DNA from: Cycas panzhihuaensis
Taxonomy: Eukaryota > Cycadophyta
DNA: 64,000 bases
NCBI GenBank assembly: GCA_023213395.1
Contig: CM041465.1
Location: forward strand, 97,595,741-97,659,740
Reading direction: 5' to 3'
Positions 22,049 to 32,714 of the stretch are shown piece after piece. The notes under the pieces were generated by a model. It did no database searches and had not been told where the DNA came from. It saw nothing but the letters and a program-made list of their open reading frames with translations. A program made the translations under genes and the position numbers. Within the stretch, counting starts at the first letter, position 1, and each line of letters starts with the position of its first letter.

Positions 22049-24300
22049 TGTTTCACCAAAACATGGCCTCTTCATGTGCATTTAGATTATGTTGGTAAAT
22101 TAATGCATGTTATATGATTTTATTAATGGTAATTGATGTATGTTAGTTTTATTTCATGGATCAGGCCTTGTTTGGTTGAAATGATGCATAATTTTTTATT
22201 AATGAAATGTAATGAATGATGATGCAATTGGTATTCCTATTATTCTATCAATGATGTAAACTATGGCAAAAGGGTTTTCTTTATGACCAACTTAACCCCA
22301 TGCTTCTTTCAAAGTTTGTTGTTTTTAATTTGTTTGATATTTCACTCATGATTTTCTCATTTTTATCACTTCTTGGGCATGTACTCAATATATTTTGCCT
22401 CATTCTAGGCTTATTTATTCTCTAATGAACTTATTTTTGTGATTAAATACTGACTAGATATTAATTTTTATCATTTTTTAATCAAATTTCCTCCTTAATG
22501 AAATCACATTTTTCATCCTATAAAAAATGCGACTGGTCGTATTTTTAGAATAAAATCATGTTTTTGGTAGGTGAAAAATGTGACTGATCATATTTTTCAC
22601 TATTATGTAATAGAAAATTAGGCCAATGCACCAAAAGTTTACATGCCACTACCCAGATTTAATGGGATTTAGTCCTCTCGATACCTAAAAGTGTTAAGAG
22701 AGTCATTATTGATTGGAATTGAGAAAATAAGAAGTGATTTTTTACTCTAATGTTGTAAGATTTTGTGAAGTTTTTTTAGAATTCTTAAGGACTACTATAG
22801 TAGCTTTAAAGACTTGATTTTTTTAAGTTTATTGGATGAAATCTTGAAGAAGTTTTATTGTTATATCACTGCTACTCGATTGTTAATTGTCTAAGCTTCC
22901 ATCTTCTTACATCTTCACTAATTTGTTGCTTCAAACTTCTCTTAATTTGGTAAGATCTTTCTTATTGAACTTTAAACTTCTTTTATGGTATTTTGAAGGT
23001 AATTTTAGCTTTGAATTATTTCTTTTTATTAGTTGATTATTGGTGTATTCTTATTTAGACTTTTATTACTAAAACATATGCTAAAAGGTCTGCCCTTTAT
23101 GGGGTTCCTGAAGGATAGACTAGGGTGGGGTATGGTTATCTCTCCACCATATATCTAGCTACTCCTTCCCACTTTCTCGCAATAGCCTATATTTTAGTTA
23201 GATTACTATTCTCTTTTGGCACTGTTTAGCCTCTTTAGATTGTTGATGCTTCCTTATTTTTCCCTTATTTTAAAGGAAAGTATGTGGAAAAGTTAGTCAA
23301 GTAAAAAGAAAATTGTCATTCTAAGGCATTCTTTATAATAGGAAAAGAATATTTGTCCTATATCTATTATTACATGCACTTTTATTTTCAAGTTAGCTCT
23401 TGTATCTTGAGAATGAAAAGTTGATGGTGTTGTTTGATTAAAGTATCTATGATTTTTAATCTTTTATTAGGTTTAAGGATTCCTTTTGGAGCACTTACTA
23501 CTCTAATTGTGATAAAACCTTGGGTGGTTAGTCTTGCATGGATGATTATTATTTAGATTTATAACTTGTCCATCATCTCATAGGTCTAAAAATTATCAGA
23601 AAATAATAGTAGTTTCCTTTTAAAAATCTCTCCTTTTTATGTATTATTTCATTACTTTTTAAGAGAATTAGTTGTATGCATCAAAGTTGGAATATATTAG
23701 CTAGGTTTTCATGTTAATTAATCTCTTTTAAAAAAAAAAATCATAAAAAATTCTTGTGCTTACTTTCAGATTTGAGTAGCATCATCTCTCTCAAAATAAA
23801 TCATGCATGTTGCATATAGGAAAGCTACCTTATAGTTGTGTGTGCATCTTTTATTTTGAAAACAAAAAATATATATAACAAAAAGGAGTTGCATGTATAG
23901 TTTCTAATTTATTTGCTTATGATTTCATTATAAAACCAAAAAAAAGAAAAGAAAAGATTGACGTGAGTTTAATCTTATGGTTTCTTTGATTGTATTGTCT
24001 TACTCTCTTGGCTTTATATCTTTACAACTATATCAAAACCTAGAAACCTAAGTAAGATAAACTATCATTTCTATTAGCTTATCCTCTTCTACATCTTAGT
24101 AAAACTCAAAAGGTTGAAATGATTACATGAGAGGAATCCCTAGGAAGTATATTAAAGATATTGTAAGTGCAACTCCAAACTTAGAACTCATTAAGTCATG
24201 TAGGTTAATGGATTCTATCACCCTATTTCACATCTAGATGACACTACTAGGCAAAGACTCCTCCTTAGGAGTTGGGAAAAGATGGTCCTTTAGGTCTTTT
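22049..24300 (-). repeat. Long repeat R1, LTR-like
   Basis: It begins TGTTTCACCAAAACATGGCC and is homologous in direct orientation to 27418-29920. Shared landmarks include a double palindrome (about 22520-22605), a segment ending TACTCTAATTGTGATAAAACC (about 23500) and an A-rich block. Because its right end matches the plus-strand LTR of chromovirus D in reverse, I assign minus orientation, though this is uncertain. The right boundary fades near 24300. There are no coding signatures. Confidence 0.6.
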
Positions 24301-24701
24301 GAGATTTATATTAGATCTTCCCTAGGCCCCAACCATCTTTCTAATAGCCTTACTGAGGATCCAACCTAAGAACCCCTTGGAACACCACCATCTTTCTAGC
24401 AACCATATTGGGGAGTCACCATTTATCTTAAAGTAAAGCTATGGAAATAATAACACCTATACCTAGGTACTCATTAAGACTTCAAGGCCTTTCACCTAAT
24501 TCTCAAATGTGCCTATTATACTTTGGTTAGTATATTTCATCATTGTACATCAAATCCTTAGAGTTTCAAACACATGATATATATGTTTATCCCCCTAAAG
24601 ATTCAATGCAACTATATAATATATTAGTGGAGCAGGGATATATAGATCCTTTGTAGTATCTTGGTGATCCTTCTTTTATGGATCTTTATTTCCATAGGAA
24701 G
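24301..24701. other. AT-rich spacer, nothing recognised
   Basis: This lies between R1 and element M. I see no open frame, LTR end or primer site. It may be the divergent end of R1. Confidence 0.4.
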
Positions 24702-25092
24702 TGTTAAAACATAATGTTCATTATAGGTCCATAATACACATCCCACTATTTAACTACTTCAAGATATATGAGATGCACATATATTTATGCTATCCCACCA
24801 TTAGATGATGTAATGGCTTATTATATGTAATAGGCTACTCATGAGGTGATTATCACTATATATTTATCCTCTCACTACTTGAGAACTTGAGGAAGGAGAG
24901 AGGAGAAAGATGTAATCCTTGTGATCATAAGCAGATTCCTAACTCTAACTTCTCCCATGGTTTTTCCTACATTGGGTTTTCTACATATAAATCTTGGTGT
25001 CTTATGGTGATGATTATGTTTGATGATGTTTACTTTACATGTTTAATATTTTATACTCATGAGTTTATATTATTGCATCTCTATTTCTAACA
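24702..25092 (+). repeat. First LTR of miniature element M
   Basis: This 391-bp LTR starts TGTTAAAACATAATG and ends TTTCTAACA. It is clearly homologous to 25641-26037. TGGTATCACAGTG follows directly, so it acts as a 5' LTR. The frame 24887-25090 inside it is not a gene. Confidence 0.9.
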
Positions 25093-25105
25093 TGGTATCA
25101 CAGTG
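25093..25105 (+). promoter_or_regulatory. Primer-binding site of element M, first copy
   Basis: TGGTATCACAGTG touches the LTR end. It differs from the tRNA-iMet site TGGTATCAGAGC at only a few bases. Confidence 0.8.
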
Positions 25106-25401
25106 ATTATAGTGGGGTGACTGGTGATTATAGTGGTTGGTCACCCATGTATTTCGATAGATGAATTTTGTTTTATATGGACCCAAATATTACTTTACTT
25201 GATTTGATGGATAACTTAATGTAGATTGAAAATAGCCATCACACAAGTAAAGATATGAAGATATGCACAAAATAATTTGTATATAGGTTTATAAAGATAA
25301 TATATAGTTACAATTCTTTTATAGGTTATAGATGATTTTAGTGATTAAAATAGAAGCTCTTATCAAGCTATATGGTGTGATGAATTCACCTATAATATAC
25401 A

Positions 25402-25530
25402 GGAAATAGGTTATAAGATACAAGATATAAGAAATATGTTATAAGATATAGAATATAGAAAACAAGTTATAGGATACAGAATATAGGAAACAGGTTACAG
25501 GATATAGGATATACAAAATAGGTTATAGGT
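25402..25530. repeat. Short AT-rich tandem repeats inside element M
   Basis: Four to five degenerate units of about 28-30 bp of the form ATAGGTTATAAGATACAAG follow one another in the interior of M. Purine-rich GGAAACAGGTTA variants mark the unit starts. Confidence 0.75.
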
Positions 25531-25640
25531 GATACTACATGCAAGATTTAGGTGATAATTATATGTTATAGGTGCTAGCATATGATGAAGACCTGAAGAC
25601 CCAAGATTAAGATTCAAGGATATTAAACATTATGGGGGGG

Positions 25641-26037
25641 TGTTAAAACATAATGTTTAATGTAAGTCCATTGTACACATGTACTTTCCACTATTCACCT
25701 ACTTCAAGATATGTGAGATACACACATATTCATGCTATCCCACCATTGAATAATGTAACAACTTGTTATATGTGATAGGCTACTCATGAAGTGATTATCG
25801 CTATATATTTATACTCTCACCACTTGAGAACTTGAGAAATAAGAGAGGAGAAAGATGTAATCTTTATGATCATAAGTAGAGTCTTAACTCTACCTTCTCC
25901 TATGGTTTTCTTCACATTGGATTTTCCATGTATAAATCTTGGTGTATTATAGTGATGATTATGTTTGATGATGTTTACTTTATATGTTTGATATTTTATA
26001 CTCATGAGTTTATATTATTGCATCTTTATTTCTAACA
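25641..26037 (+). repeat. Second LTR of element M
   Basis: This is a 397-bp LTR homologous to 24702-25092, preceded by the polypurine tract. It ends TTTCTAACA, directly followed by TGGTATTAGAGC, so it also behaves as the 5' LTR of a second unit. Confidence 0.9.
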
Positions 26038-26080
26038 TGGTATTAGAGCAATGTTATATCTAAGCTGCTATGGTGAGGTG
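26038..26080 (+). other. Primer site and start of a second M interior
   Basis: TGGTATTAGAGC (26038-26049) is an iMet-type primer site. The sequence beyond it resembles the first M interior. It is interrupted at 26080 by element E and appears to resume at 27264 (GTGTCACCCCATCATTCATG compared with GGTCACCCATGTATTTC at about 25139). Confidence 0.65.
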
Positions 26081-26166
26081 TGTCACAGGTTGCCATTATA
26101 CCAAAAGCCCCAAGGTGATTTAGGAAGAGGACTTCCTTGTGATAGTTAGCGTCACGCACTGTAACA
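26081..26166 (-). repeat. 86-bp terminal repeat of element E, left
   Basis: It is homologous over its full length to 27178-27263, with about a dozen substitutions. Its last seven bases, TGTAACA, overlap the start of LTR F. Confidence 0.8.
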
Positions 26167-26507
26167 CTCCCTTATTATAAGGAGTTGGCTATACCTATAC
26201 GACATTGTATATCTGCCACAACATTTCCCAGTGCCACTCAACAAACACCTTTATGTATCTCTGTTATGAACCTCCTTAACAAGCTTAAATTAATTAATTG
26301 TTAAATGAATAGGTGCAGTTGATAGGGCACAACCCTCCATGAAAGGGTATAATGTGCATATAAATTGAGCACCAAATTGTAACATGGACATCACATTTTT
26401 TATCTAATCAATCAAACTTGGTCAATTGACTATAACTCCGCCCATTGCTCTCGCGAGCTCTCTTGTGCTCTCTTGTTGTCTTCAAGTTACGAACTGGGTT
26501 CGTAACA
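26160..26507 (+). repeat. 5' LTR-like segment F
   Basis: This 348-bp segment starts TGTAACACTCCC and ends GGTTCGTAACA. It is followed after two bases by a perfect TGGTATCAGAGC, so it has the layout of a 5' LTR in plus orientation. A TATA-like TATAAAT lies at 26359-26365. No partner LTR is in the window. Confidence 0.7.
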
Positions 26508-26509
26508 AG

Positions 26510-26521
26510 TGGTATCAGAGC
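26510..26521 (+). promoter_or_regulatory. Primer-binding site of segment F
   Basis: TGGTATCAGAGC is an exact tRNA-iMet-type primer site two bases after the LTR end. It is the only perfect copy I found in the window. Confidence 0.9.
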
Positions 26522-27164
26522 AGTTCCTGGACTTTGCTATCACGGACTCGCCATCACTGTGGTGCACACCCATCATTTGAACTCTGTGTCACATCATCTA
26601 TTTTGACTAGCGCTGCACATTGTTATAACAGCAGACATCACTCTGATATAATTGATATATCTGTTGATACCCATTCCATTAGTTGCCATCTCTCTCATCT
26701 CCACGTCTTCAATTCTGAGAGCACTGTTCCAATTGTCTTTGCCAACTGTCTGCCTTCCGCACCTCCGTGACCGCCCTGCTCCATGCGCTCGCTTCCGCAA
26801 GGCCCTCTTTATCTATTGAGTCACAAATTTGCATGTTCCGTCTGCATTCGAAGTCACAAATCTGAAATTTCTTTCTGCCACGTCGCTATTACATCTGCGT
26901 TTGCATCTCATTGCACCTCAGCTATCTCTCATTGCGCCTCATCTTCATCTACATCTTCAATTCGTCTCTGCGTTTGTTCTTTCTCGCTGCTTGTAACTTC
27001 TTGTGGCCGTTCCATCCTTCGTCGCTCAGAATTCCGTCTCTCTGCGAGCTGCCTGCAAAGGGCGTTTTAGCAAGCTGCAAAGGGCGTCCGTCAAAGGGCG
27101 TCCGTCTTCGTTCCTCCCTCTTGGAGTTATCACAGTACACATAACCAGTTTTGAACCCTAGTCA
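26522..27164. other. GC-rich interior between two facing primer sites
   Basis: This is about 640 bp, richer in C and CpG than its surroundings. Open frames run both ways (for example plus 26426-26770) but none shows a domain I recognise. The stretch 27055-27110 contains a short repeat of GCAAAGGGCGT-type units. It may be the leader of F or captured DNA. Confidence 0.4.
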
Positions 27165-27177
27165 CTCTAATACCACT

Positions 27178-27263
27178 TGTCACAGGTTGCTGTTATACCA
27201 AAAGTCTCGCAGTGATTTGGGAAGAGGACTTCCTTGTGATAGTTAGCGTCATGCACTCCAACA
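27178..27263 (-). repeat. 86-bp terminal repeat of element E, right
   Basis: Partner of 26081-26166. On the minus strand it reads from TGTTGGAGTG to ACCTGTGACA and is followed by the primer site. Confidence 0.8.
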
Positions 27264-27417
27264 CATGTTAGGTCATTGAGTTGTGTCACCCCATCATTCA
27301 TGTATTTCATTCGGTTCCTATTATGCTAATTAGAATGATGATCACTTGTATCATTACCACCTCTCACCATCTTATCTCCCTCTTTGGAATAGGAGCTTCA
27401 GGTATTAAGGGGGTAAA
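27264..27417 (+). other. Resumed interior of second M unit
   Basis: A short stretch with similarity to the M interior near 25139. It ends in GGTATTAAGGGGGTAAA, a polypurine-like run directly before R2. Confidence 0.5.
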
Positions 27418-29920
27418 TGTTTCACCAAAACCTAGCCTTTTGATTTGTATTTAACTTGTATTGGTAAGTTTTGATTTGTTTATGTATAATTTCATAGAAG
27501 ATGATTGATGAATTTTAATTGATCATAAATTAGGCCATATTTTATTGAAGTGATGTATGCATTTGATGTAATGAAGTGTGATGAATGATGATGTAACTTA
27601 TATCTTTTACTACTATCCACTGATGATGTGAGCTATGGTATCAAAGTTTTCTTTCATGGTTAATTTGACCTCATTCTTCCTTCAAAATTTGTTATTTTTA
27701 TACCACTTTTAGGATTTCACCTAATTTTATTGTTTGTTATCTTTTTGGGCCTGTATTTAATGCTTTTCACCTTATTCTAGGTTTATCTATTCATTGTTGG
27801 AGTTATTTTCATTATTAAATCCTCATTTAATATCAAAATTTCATGTTTTTTAATTAATTCCTATCTCCTATATTATAGCATTTTTAATGCTACTAAAAAC
27901 ATGACATGTCACGTTTTTAGAGTATAATCACATTTTTGATAGGTGAAAAACGTGATCGATCATGTTTTTTACTATTATAGAAGTAAAACTTAGGAAGTGC
28001 ACTAAAATATTACATGCCATTATCTAGATTTAGTGGAATTTAATTCCTTCGATGCCTAGAATTACTCTTGAGTCTTTTGTGACTATGAATAGAGAAGTTA
28101 GTAGTGATTTTACTCAGTTTTTGTGTCGATTTTTTGGAGTTTCTTAGAGATTTCTTAAAGACTGTTAGTGTGAAACAAAAACTAGATTTTTTTAAGACTT
28201 GTGGGTGAAATTTTGAAGGAGTTTTGATGCTATCTTACTAATATTTAATTATTGATAATCTAAGCTTTATTTTTTTAGATTCTCATCAAGCTTTTATGCC
28301 TCTAACTTCTTTCAATTTGGTAAGGTCTTTTCTAATAATTTTCTAGTTTATTTCATAGAACTTTGAAGGTGATCTTGGCTCAAAAGGTCTTCTTTTCTTT
28401 AGTTGATTATTGTAGTGATTTCATATTTGTTTTAGAATTTGAAATATAAACTAAAAGGCTAACCCCTTATGGGGTTCCTTAAGGGTAGACTAGGGTGGAG
28501 CATGGCCATCTCTCCACCACTCATCTAGCTATCCCTTTCCACTCTTTTACAATAGTCTATATTTCAGTTGGTTTACCACTCTCTTTTGGCATTGTTGGGC
28601 TATAGTTTAGCCTCTTTTGGTTGTTGTTTTCCTTCTTTGATTTGCTTTGAAAGAAAGTTTATGGAAAAAAATTGATTAGATGAAAAGAAAACTATCATTC
28701 TAAGGCATTCACTGCAAAAGGAAAGAAGTTATTTTCTCATAACTTTGTGGTTCCATTGATTTTCACTTTCAAATTGGTTGCTTTACCTTTTCAATGAAAA
28801 GTTGAGAATATTACATAGTAAAAACATCTCTGATTTTTTTTATTTTATAAAGGGTTCAAGGATCCTATAGGAGCTCTTACTACTCTAATTGTGATAAAAC
28901 CATTGGGACTAGTTTTTTATGTAAAAGTTATGGTTCATATTTATGGTTTACATGTCATCTCATAGATCTAAAAATTATTTGTAAATAGCAGCAATATCTT
29001 CTCCTCTTTGCATCATTCATCACCTCTTTTCAAAGAATTAGTTGCATGCATGAAAGATGAAGTATGTTGACTAGTTTTGCATGTTAATTAATCTCTTTAA
29101 AAAACTTTCACAAAGCTCATATATTATGCTCTATCTTTTGGTAGTATTATTCCCTTTTGAAATGAAGTGTGCATATTGCATATAGAAAAGTCATTTCATT
29201 AGTGCATGTGCATCTTTCATTTTGAAAAAAAAAAAAGTTACATGCATTTTTCTAGTTTGTTTACTTTTGATTACTAAAACAAAACTAAAAAACATATATG
29301 TGGGCTTAATCTTTTAGTCTCTTTGATTATTTATATTTATCTTGCTTTCTTAGTTTTGTTTCTTTGTTGTTATCATATCAAAACCCCCAAAAAAAAAAGA
29401 AATAATAAAAATTTTTAAAAAGAGAGAGAACAAAACTCAAAGGAAGAGAAAGTGATCATAACTATCATAAAAAAGGAAAAGACAACAAAAGAAAGAAAAA
29501 CAAAGTAAACATAAACTAAGACAAGAAATAAAATAAAACTAACTGCCTTTCCATTAGCTTACCCTCTCCCACATCTAAGTAGAACTCAAAAGGTTAAAAG
29601 GATTACATGAGAGGAGTCCCTAGGAAGGACATTGAGGATACTATCAGTGCAATTCTAAACTTAGAACTCCTTTGTCGAGTCATATAGGTTAGTGGATTCT
29701 ACTACCCCATTTCATACCCATACCTTTCATCATATCCATTCACACTTCATTAGACGACATTACTAGGTGAAGAATCCTTCTTTAGAGTTGGGCAAAGAGG
29801 GTCCCTGAAGTCTTCTTGAACTTCATATCTTCTAATTTTAATTAAAATAAGAATTGAGAGATATTAAGTTTAGGTCCTCCTAAGAATTCCCCCACCAAAT
29901 ATTATTAATTATAACTACCA
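27418..29920 (-). repeat. Long repeat R2, LTR-like
   Basis: This is the second, more complete copy of R1, starting TGTTTCACCAAAACC. It includes the palindrome pair at about 27890-27975, a segment ending TACTCTAATTGTGATAAAACC (about 28900) and the region matching the D LTR in reverse (about 29530-29905). I infer an LTR of a chromovirus-D-related family on the minus strand. A polypurine-like run just before 27418 would fit the opposite orientation. Not coding. Confidence 0.6.
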
Positions 29921-30519
29921 ATGCAACAATCATACTGTGAAGTTCTTTGTGGTACTATGAAGATCTCCATGGTTCTACAAGTTACTTCATGGGATGAATA
30001 ACAATTAGAGTAGTACAGATAATAAACTTTATAATATAGTAATAAATCATAAAAATCAATCAAAATTAGTCAAAATTTGATAAAAGGCTATAAACATCTT
30101 ACCGTAAGCTTTTATAAACTAGCCCTGAGACCTTTGAATGAATGATCAAATGTAGTAAGGGTAAGAGAATAAAATAAATAAGTAATAATAAATATAAACT
30201 AAACAAAAATAAAGTTGCAGGAATGCTAAAAGGTCATCTTATTGACTACGAGACCATAATGGAGGCTCTGAAGCCATTAGACCAGAGTCTTGGTCATCAT
30301 AAGCATAAAAATAGACAAGCAAATCATACAAACATATATTTGGCAATTAAATAATCACCACAAGAAGTAATAAAAATAAGGGATATAGTGAGATATGAGA
30401 TGTAGATATAAACTTATGCTCACTTATGTCATAAGTCTTCTAATCTATTCTTAGTGGTCAAGAAATATGTGAATATATTTGTATGTTTTTTTTTTCACTT
30501 AGATAAAATTCAACCTACA
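29921..30519. other. AT-rich spacer, no gene
   Basis: I see no coding signature. Near 29930-29985, GTGAAGTTCTTTGTGGTACT resembles sequence in J1 (about 59900) and J2 (about 62830), so old repeat sequence reaches into it. Confidence 0.4.
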
Positions 30520-31985
30520 ACTTCTTTGATCTAATTTACTCATAGATGTAATGGCATTGAATCTTATATGCTTCATATGTGCATGAAATTTTAGATTCTT
30601 CAAAAGTCAAATAGCACTCTGATTATTAATATTTATAACAGGTGTACTAGAAGATATTCTAAGATTCTTCAAAAGTCTTTATAACCATATTCCTTCCCCT
30701 ACACTTATACTAAGTCCTTGGTTTTTAGCATCTATAGAAGACAATACAATAATTATTTACTTTTTGGACTACCATGATACAAACCTATTACCAGTACCAA
30801 AAATATATCCAATAGTTGATTTCCTATCTTTAGCATCTCCACCCTAATCTGCATCAGTATATCCATGTAATTTTGCCTCTCCACCTCAAAGGCATTTAAG
30901 GCCAAGATTAATGTTCCCTTCATATACTTAAGAATCCTCTTCATAACAACCCAATGCAGTTCTTAGGGGTTCTACATGTAATGAGATACTAATCCAACAA
31001 CATAAGTAATATTAGGCCTAGTATAAGTTAAGTAAATCAAACTCCTTACCAATTGTTGATATAAATTCCCATCTATAACTGGCTTATTTCTATCTTTTAG
31101 GAGCTTTATGTCTTTTAAATATGGTATATTCATTGGTTTATAATCTTTCATCCTAAATCTTTTAAGTAATACTGATTTCAAATCTATTTGGTATAACTTC
31201 CAACTATATGTAGTTGTTAGAGCAAGGATCAATCAAACCATCATCATCTTGGAGACTGGTGAAAATCTCTCCTCATAATTAATTCATTCCTTTTATTTGA
31301 ATCTTTATGTAATAAGTTTAGCCTTATACTTATCTACCTCTCCATTAGAGTAAGACTTTATCTTACAGACCCACTTATAACCAACTAGGTTCTTGAATAG
31401 AGGTAAGGGAACTAGATTCTATATATCATTCTTCATGATTGAACTATACTCCTCCTCTATTATAGCTCTCCATTGCAGATCTTCTTTTACTTCTGAATAT
31501 AAATCAGTATTATTAGAATTATTAATGTCCACCACTAAAGTCTAACTAGTATGTTGACTTCTCATTTACCATTTATCTTCAAGATCTTCTATCATCACAT
31601 CAAATTCCTCAATAATCCTCTTAGCCCATAATAGAACATGTGGTATTGTACATGTCTCCTCTTGTAATGGCTCCTCATTATTACTCCCCCTTGGTCTAGC
31701 TTTTGTTTCTAACACTATTCTTAACTCCTTGACCTCTACACCTATTAAAACATGGCCTATAAATGGAAGATGTAGAGGATAAAATCTATCTTTAAATGAC
31801 CTCTTAACATGGTATGTTAATGATCCATCAAACTTAAAATCCTAACTAACCAAAAGCTTCTTCATATATAGATTCTAAATCTATAAGTCTTATTCCCTTG
31901 TGGTTACCACATAAAGATACACTTCAAACTCTTATGATCTAACTTTTCTTGATGTGTGTCTAGAATGTATATATATATATATACT
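30520..31985 (-). pseudogene. Copia G1: RT and RNase H fragment with internal deletion
   Basis: This is the minus-strand Ty1/copia pol 3' part. From about 31390 downward it reads a broken VGYKWVCKIKS start of the RT. The piece at 31232-30972 reads ILALTTTYSWKLYQIDLKSV and then jumps to LLKRFRMKDYKPMNIPYLKD. The first is the RT region just before the 'DVKSAFLNG' motif, and the second is well past the FVDD catalytic box. The central RT, including the catalytic Asp pair, is therefore missing. The piece at 30944-30753 (MKRILKYMKGTLILALNAFE) is the RNase H entry. The segment 31510-31985 is duplicated at 32220-32364 plus 41426-41770. Confidence 0.8.
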
Positions 31986-32145
31986 ATGCCATCCCCTCTC
32001 ATCGGCCCTCTAACTCTTGGATCCTCCCTTGGGGCTCATGATACTCAACTATCCAAATCTCCATAGCTCTCATCAAAGGGGTAAATACCATTGTATAGGG
32101 TTACATTGATGTTGGCTCTCTATTATCTACATTGGGAGGTTAGAG
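31986..32145 (-). other. Spacer between two G copies, gag-like insert
   Basis: About 125 bp here (ATCCCCTCTCATCGGCCCTC and following) is a clear copy of 49323-49446, 17 kb away. On the minus strand both read YHEPQGRIQELEGR-like, part of the coiled-coil gag relic annotated at 49060-49480. It separates the end of G1 from the start of the duplicated G2. Confidence 0.65.
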
Positions 32146-32364
32146 GTAAGGGAACCGTATAACATATACTCCTCCTATATTGCAGTTTTCCATTGCAGAT
32201 CTTCTTTTATTTCTTGATATAAAATAGAATTATTAGAATATTTGATGTCCACCACTAAAGTCTGACTAGTATGTTAACTTTTCATTTACCATTTATCTTC
32301 AAGATCTTCTATCGTCACATTAAATTCCTTAATAGCCCTCCTAGCCCATAATAGAACATGTAGT
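32146..32364 (-). pseudogene. Copia G2, downstream fragment
   Basis: This is the part of G2 left of the copia H insertion. It aligns to 31400-31650 of G1. It joins to 41426 once copia H is removed: AACATGTAGT on the left and TGTGGTATTATACATG on the right, against AACATGTGGTATTGTACATG in uninterrupted G1. No catalytic motif lies in it. Confidence 0.75.
32360..32364. repeat. Target-site duplication of copia H, left
   Basis: GTAGT here corresponds to GTGGT at 41426-41430. The uninterrupted site in G1 reads GTGGT. Confidence 0.75.
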
Positions 32365-32714
32365 TGATGGATTCAAATGAGCAGAGTAGGACTTTAGAAT
32401 AATTGCATTTTGAGAAAATAAGTGATTTTTAATAGTTGGTGGTGTTAAAAAAACACCAGGGAGGTATTCCCACCCTTTAAATAGAGATTTTTTGGGAGGC
32501 AACAAGTGCCATCAACCTACCTACATGTTAGTTGACGTAAAATTTAACATATATTAAAAAAATAACAATATTAAATAAAAATGCATAACTTATTAAAGTG
32601 GTGTCAGCTCTTGGTGGCTATTAGGAGGCTAAAGGTGTCCTAGGGCCCTCAAATGTGGCCTTGAAGGGCCCTAAGTACACATATCTTTTAATGACATTAG
32701 GATTATTCCCAATA
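32365..32714 (-). repeat. 3' LTR of copia H
   Basis: It starts TGATGGATTC on the plus strand and ends near TTCCCAATA. It is homologous to 41076-41425. On the minus strand it is preceded by ATGGGAGATAA, the likely polypurine tract. Confidence 0.9.

Larger units (their letters stand above)
24702..26037 (+). mobile_element. Element M, TRIM-like miniature LTR retrotransposon
   Basis: This is a 1.3-kb element: 391-bp LTR, iMet primer site, 548-bp non-coding interior, G-rich polypurine tract (ATTATGGGGGGG, 25629-25640) and 397-bp LTR. It has no protein capacity, so it fits the terminal-repeat-in-miniature class and would depend on proteins from other elements. The second LTR is itself followed by a primer site and a second interior, so M exists as a partial tandem. 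Confidence 0.85.
26081..27263 (-). mobile_element. Element E: 1.2-kb element with 86-bp terminal direct repeats
   Basis: It is bounded by 86-bp direct repeats, 26081-26166 and 27178-27263 (TGTCACAGGTTGC to AACA). On the minus strand the right repeat is followed, after two bases, by TGGTATTAGAG (27165-27175), an iMet-type primer site, giving a minus-strand LTR element. The interior is unusually GC- and CpG-rich for this neighbourhood. It contains a 5' LTR-like segment F in the opposite orientation. I find no clear 5-bp target duplication, so the element boundaries rest on the repeats and the primer site. Confidence 0.65.

Noticed and set aside
26076-27268. Target-site duplication around element E
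   Set aside because: Flanks AGGTG and CATGT do not match; no other offset gave a convincing 4-6 bp duplication.
27396-27417. Polypurine tract proving R2 is a plus-strand 3' LTR
   Set aside because: The run GGTATTAAGGGGGTAAA is suggestive. But R2's match to the D LTR, whose orientation is fixed by the chromodomain, points the other way, and the run can be the end of the second M interior.
29985-30500. 3' LTR of copia G1
   Set aside because: I compared it with the sequence outside the G2 primer site (45248-45560) and saw only weak AT-driven resemblance.
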